DNA of 64,000 nucleotides from Primulina eburnea (taxonomy: Eukaryota > Streptophyta > Magnoliopsida > Lamiales > Gesneriaceae): the NCBI RefSeq assembly GCF_022965805.1, contig NC_133105.1:2914001-2978000 (forward strand). The letters are read 5' to 3'. Numbering within the stretch: the stretch's first letter is position 1; every line of letters begins with the position of its first letter. Made by a program: the position numbers and the translations under genes. Below, one piece after another: positions 58,427-64,000 of this stretch. A model generated the notes under the pieces. That model did not search any database, was not told the DNA's origin, and worked only from the letters and a program-made list of their open reading frames with translations.

Positions 58427-60842
58427 TATTTTTGAGGCGCAATACATAATGTAAACAGATGAGAAGCAGAAGCAGAAGCAGAAAAAAGGTCATGAGAAAT
58501 TTGACAAATTTATTGGTTGGTGGATGACTATTTGCTGACAGTTTCTATTCAATTTCAGCAAAAAATGCTAATTGTATTAGATGATCTCAATGATATCGTG
58601 GGGTAATTTTTCCCCCATCTTTGAGTTAATGTGAGTACCTGAATGTTGTTTCCTTTTCTGTGACCCAATTTACTTTCTTTTTAAGATAATATTGGTAAAT
58701 GAGTTTAAGTGGCTCATATATCTAACCACACAATTCAGTCAGCAGTGTAATTCAGTTCATCTTGCATGGTGGTTGTTGGAAAAGAACAAGGGCAAATTTC
58801 ATTTTTTATATAGATGGATGTGCTTGACAGTTGAAGTGAAATATGCCTGCTTGTGAGTAGCTCAACGCTCGCTCATATTCAGCAAGAGTTTCTCAAACGC
58901 CTACTTTTCAAGTTTAGTTTGAGTATCTACAAGTCAAGTGCGAGTGCTAGTCAACCTATTTTGTCGAGGTATGTGCCGTTTTTTGGTTAAATTTTGGTCT
59001 AGCCACTGACTGCTCCACCAGAGTCGTGCAAACTCGAAAAACTAGACTCGGGACAATGTGTAGACACTTTCCAGTCACATAAAAACCAAAATATAAAGTA
59101 TAATATATGACAGGAAATCGTGTTTTTAATGAACAAGGCAACTGCACTAGCTGTAGCTCTCTCGTCTAAATTGCTTTTAATTTAATTCATATAAATATAT
59201 GACAGCAAAATGATTCATGAACCCATTTGGACTATAATCTCATAAAGATACCCTTGTAATTAAATTTTTCCTTCTCCAAAGTACCCATTTCTAACCATTT
59301 CTAAAATAATAGTAGAATTTTCAACAAAATTTGCTCGATTCACTTCATTAAATTGTTAATCAGCATTTTATTTCTTCATGGAGAAATCGATTTCAAATTT
59401 CCAGCACTTTCATATTTACATATGTTAATTAGATTTAAATATTTTTCACAATTGTATTAGTATATATAGCTCAAAAGTCAAGCCAAGAACATTACTCGCC
59501 ACCTTCCCCACCCTTCCTAATTCCGAATTTATAAATTTTAAAACGTACCCACCCGTAAAATCGAACCATTTAAGCTGGATTTTTTGTCCGATCGGTTTTT
59601 TCCGATTTTAACTGAACTATTAACTCTCATAGAATGAAGATTAGGAACCAGTTTCATTTATATGACATGTTATACTTGTGATACTATTTTATAAAAATTG
59701 AGTCAATAAGTTAAGGGAAATTTTATGACTTCCTGCATCCCCATGTGTAAATCGTAATCATAATTCATGATCGAGAAATATTAATCCATAATTAATTGAA
59801 CACACAAATGATAGTGGTTGGTTGGGTCGTGAATTATATAAAATTTACATTATATAACATATAAATTAATGCGTAAAGTTCACCACCACTCGTCCAGCAT
59901 TAACTAAAAATCAATCATAATCCATTTTAATAAAAAAATATATATATGATATTTAAATTTTACCTAGTGGGGTTTGGTCTGGGGTGGACTTCTAGGCTTC
60001 TACTACCTTATAACCTTAATATTTTAATAAATTCCTGATACACTTTTTTCTTTGCATTAAATTTTCTATGTCGGAAAACGTACGTCGGATTTATTTGTCA
60101 AGTGAAAATTCGTATTGTTTGAATGGAATATTCTTGGTCAAGAAAGTCCGATCAAACTTACGAACTTGATGTTCGAGTTAATTTGCATATTCAAGATGAG
60201 TTCATAATTATAGTCAAGATAGATATTAAATCCCCATGTGTATTATATTCGGGTTCATTTGCGAAAATGTAGATTTATACAAATTTCAAGAATATGTGAA
60301 ACTCTAATCCAGATTGATTATGGAAAAAGCTGGATTATTTTTCAAAATGCAATATGAAATTATTAATTATTTTTGTAAATTTTGTGACCAAGCTTCTATT
60401 CAATAATTAATATCGAAATGATCCAAGCTGCCATGCAAATCTTCACCTGGTCAAGCAAGTCGACGCCCCTTTCCACATGTAACGTCAAAGATTACAATTT
60501 TCTGAGACCATTTATCCGTTAATTCAAATAAATAAAGAAAATTCTACCATACTTTATATGCATTGTCCCTTTCGGGGGCCCTTCATGATTAGCAAAATAA
60601 TACAATATATGGTTTCCTATGTGATTACGCGTCTTAATCTCTGTGATCGTCCAGATCTGTCTTTGGTAACTATTGGCGTTTGACTTTCTCATCAAGGACA
60701 TACATACAAGCGATACATACACACACACACACACACATATGTATGTATGATATATTTTCTATATTTCACTTGAAGAGTAACCGGATTATATACTTAACAT
60801 TCAGAGGCACGTCGTGGTGGGTGTGAGAAAGAGAGAAGAAGA
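58427..60842. other. 3' flank of TOP1 and promoter region of NADP-ME
   Basis: Probable TOP1 3' UTR to about 58700, then AT-rich spacer. An (AC)n microsatellite lies at 60719-60736. The last 60 bp, with a GAGAAAGAGAGAAGAAG purine stretch just before the ATG at 60843, look like 5' UTR of the malic enzyme gene. No other gene is seen. Confidence 0.45.
60719..60736. repeat. (AC)n microsatellite
   Basis: Nine AC dinucleotides, bordered by ATACAT on the left and ATATGTATGTATG on the right, about 105 bp upstream of the malic enzyme start codon. Confidence 0.9.

Positions 60843-64000
<3,158 letters not shown>

Overview
The window is nuclear DNA of a flowering plant, most likely a eudicot. The genes have many short exons with GT..AG introns. 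Intergenic DNA is AT-rich, and LTR retrotransposons, a LINE fragment and foldback/MITE-like repeats are present. All protein-coding genes are plant families. A short repeat with GTGAGACGGTCTCAC-like ends, present in at least seven copies, recalls repeats I associate with Lamiales, but that assignment is weak. No bacterial-type operon, CRISPR array or tRNA was seen.

Layout, left to right. 1-3071: AT-rich DNA with a degenerate tandem repeat. 3072-5750 (+): a SPEAR/TIE-type EAR-motif transcriptional adaptor whose second intron carries a foldback element of about 1.2 kb. 7592-10284 (+): a glyoxal/galactose-oxidase-like gene broken by stops and frameshifts. 11251-14238 (-): a Bin3/MePCE-type RNA methyltransferase in 8 exons. 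15171-16710: a solo LTR with a 5-bp target duplication. 17556-21344 (-): a two-domain plastid-type glyoxalase I in 9 exons. 23458-28543: a complete Ty1/copia element with an uninterrupted gag-pol frame. 31168-40829 (+): a 15-exon gene fusing PP2C, two cyclic-nucleotide-binding domains and a degenerate AGC-like kinase domain; one intron holds a LINE fragment and another a MITE. 41540-41642 (+): a U6 snRNA gene with a Pol III promoter, followed by a decayed duplication that includes a copy of exon 13 of the upstream gene and a deleted U6 copy. 46841-49822 (+): an alpha/beta hydrolase with a GHSKGG motif. 52843-58426 (+): DNA topoisomerase IB in 15 exons. 60843 to the window end (+): a cytosolic-type NADP-malic enzyme, cut off by the window edge.

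The genes do not form a pathway; they are neighbouring housekeeping, signalling and developmental genes. Exon boundaries were set by hand from GT/AG sites, reading-frame continuity and remembered family sequence. For every multi-exon gene except the oxidase pseudogene the phases add up to an uninterrupted frame. I found no clear evidence of an unknown biological system. The items most worth a second look are the kinase fusion protein with lost catalytic and ligand-binding residues, the duplicated U6/exon-13 block, and the repeat elements inside introns.
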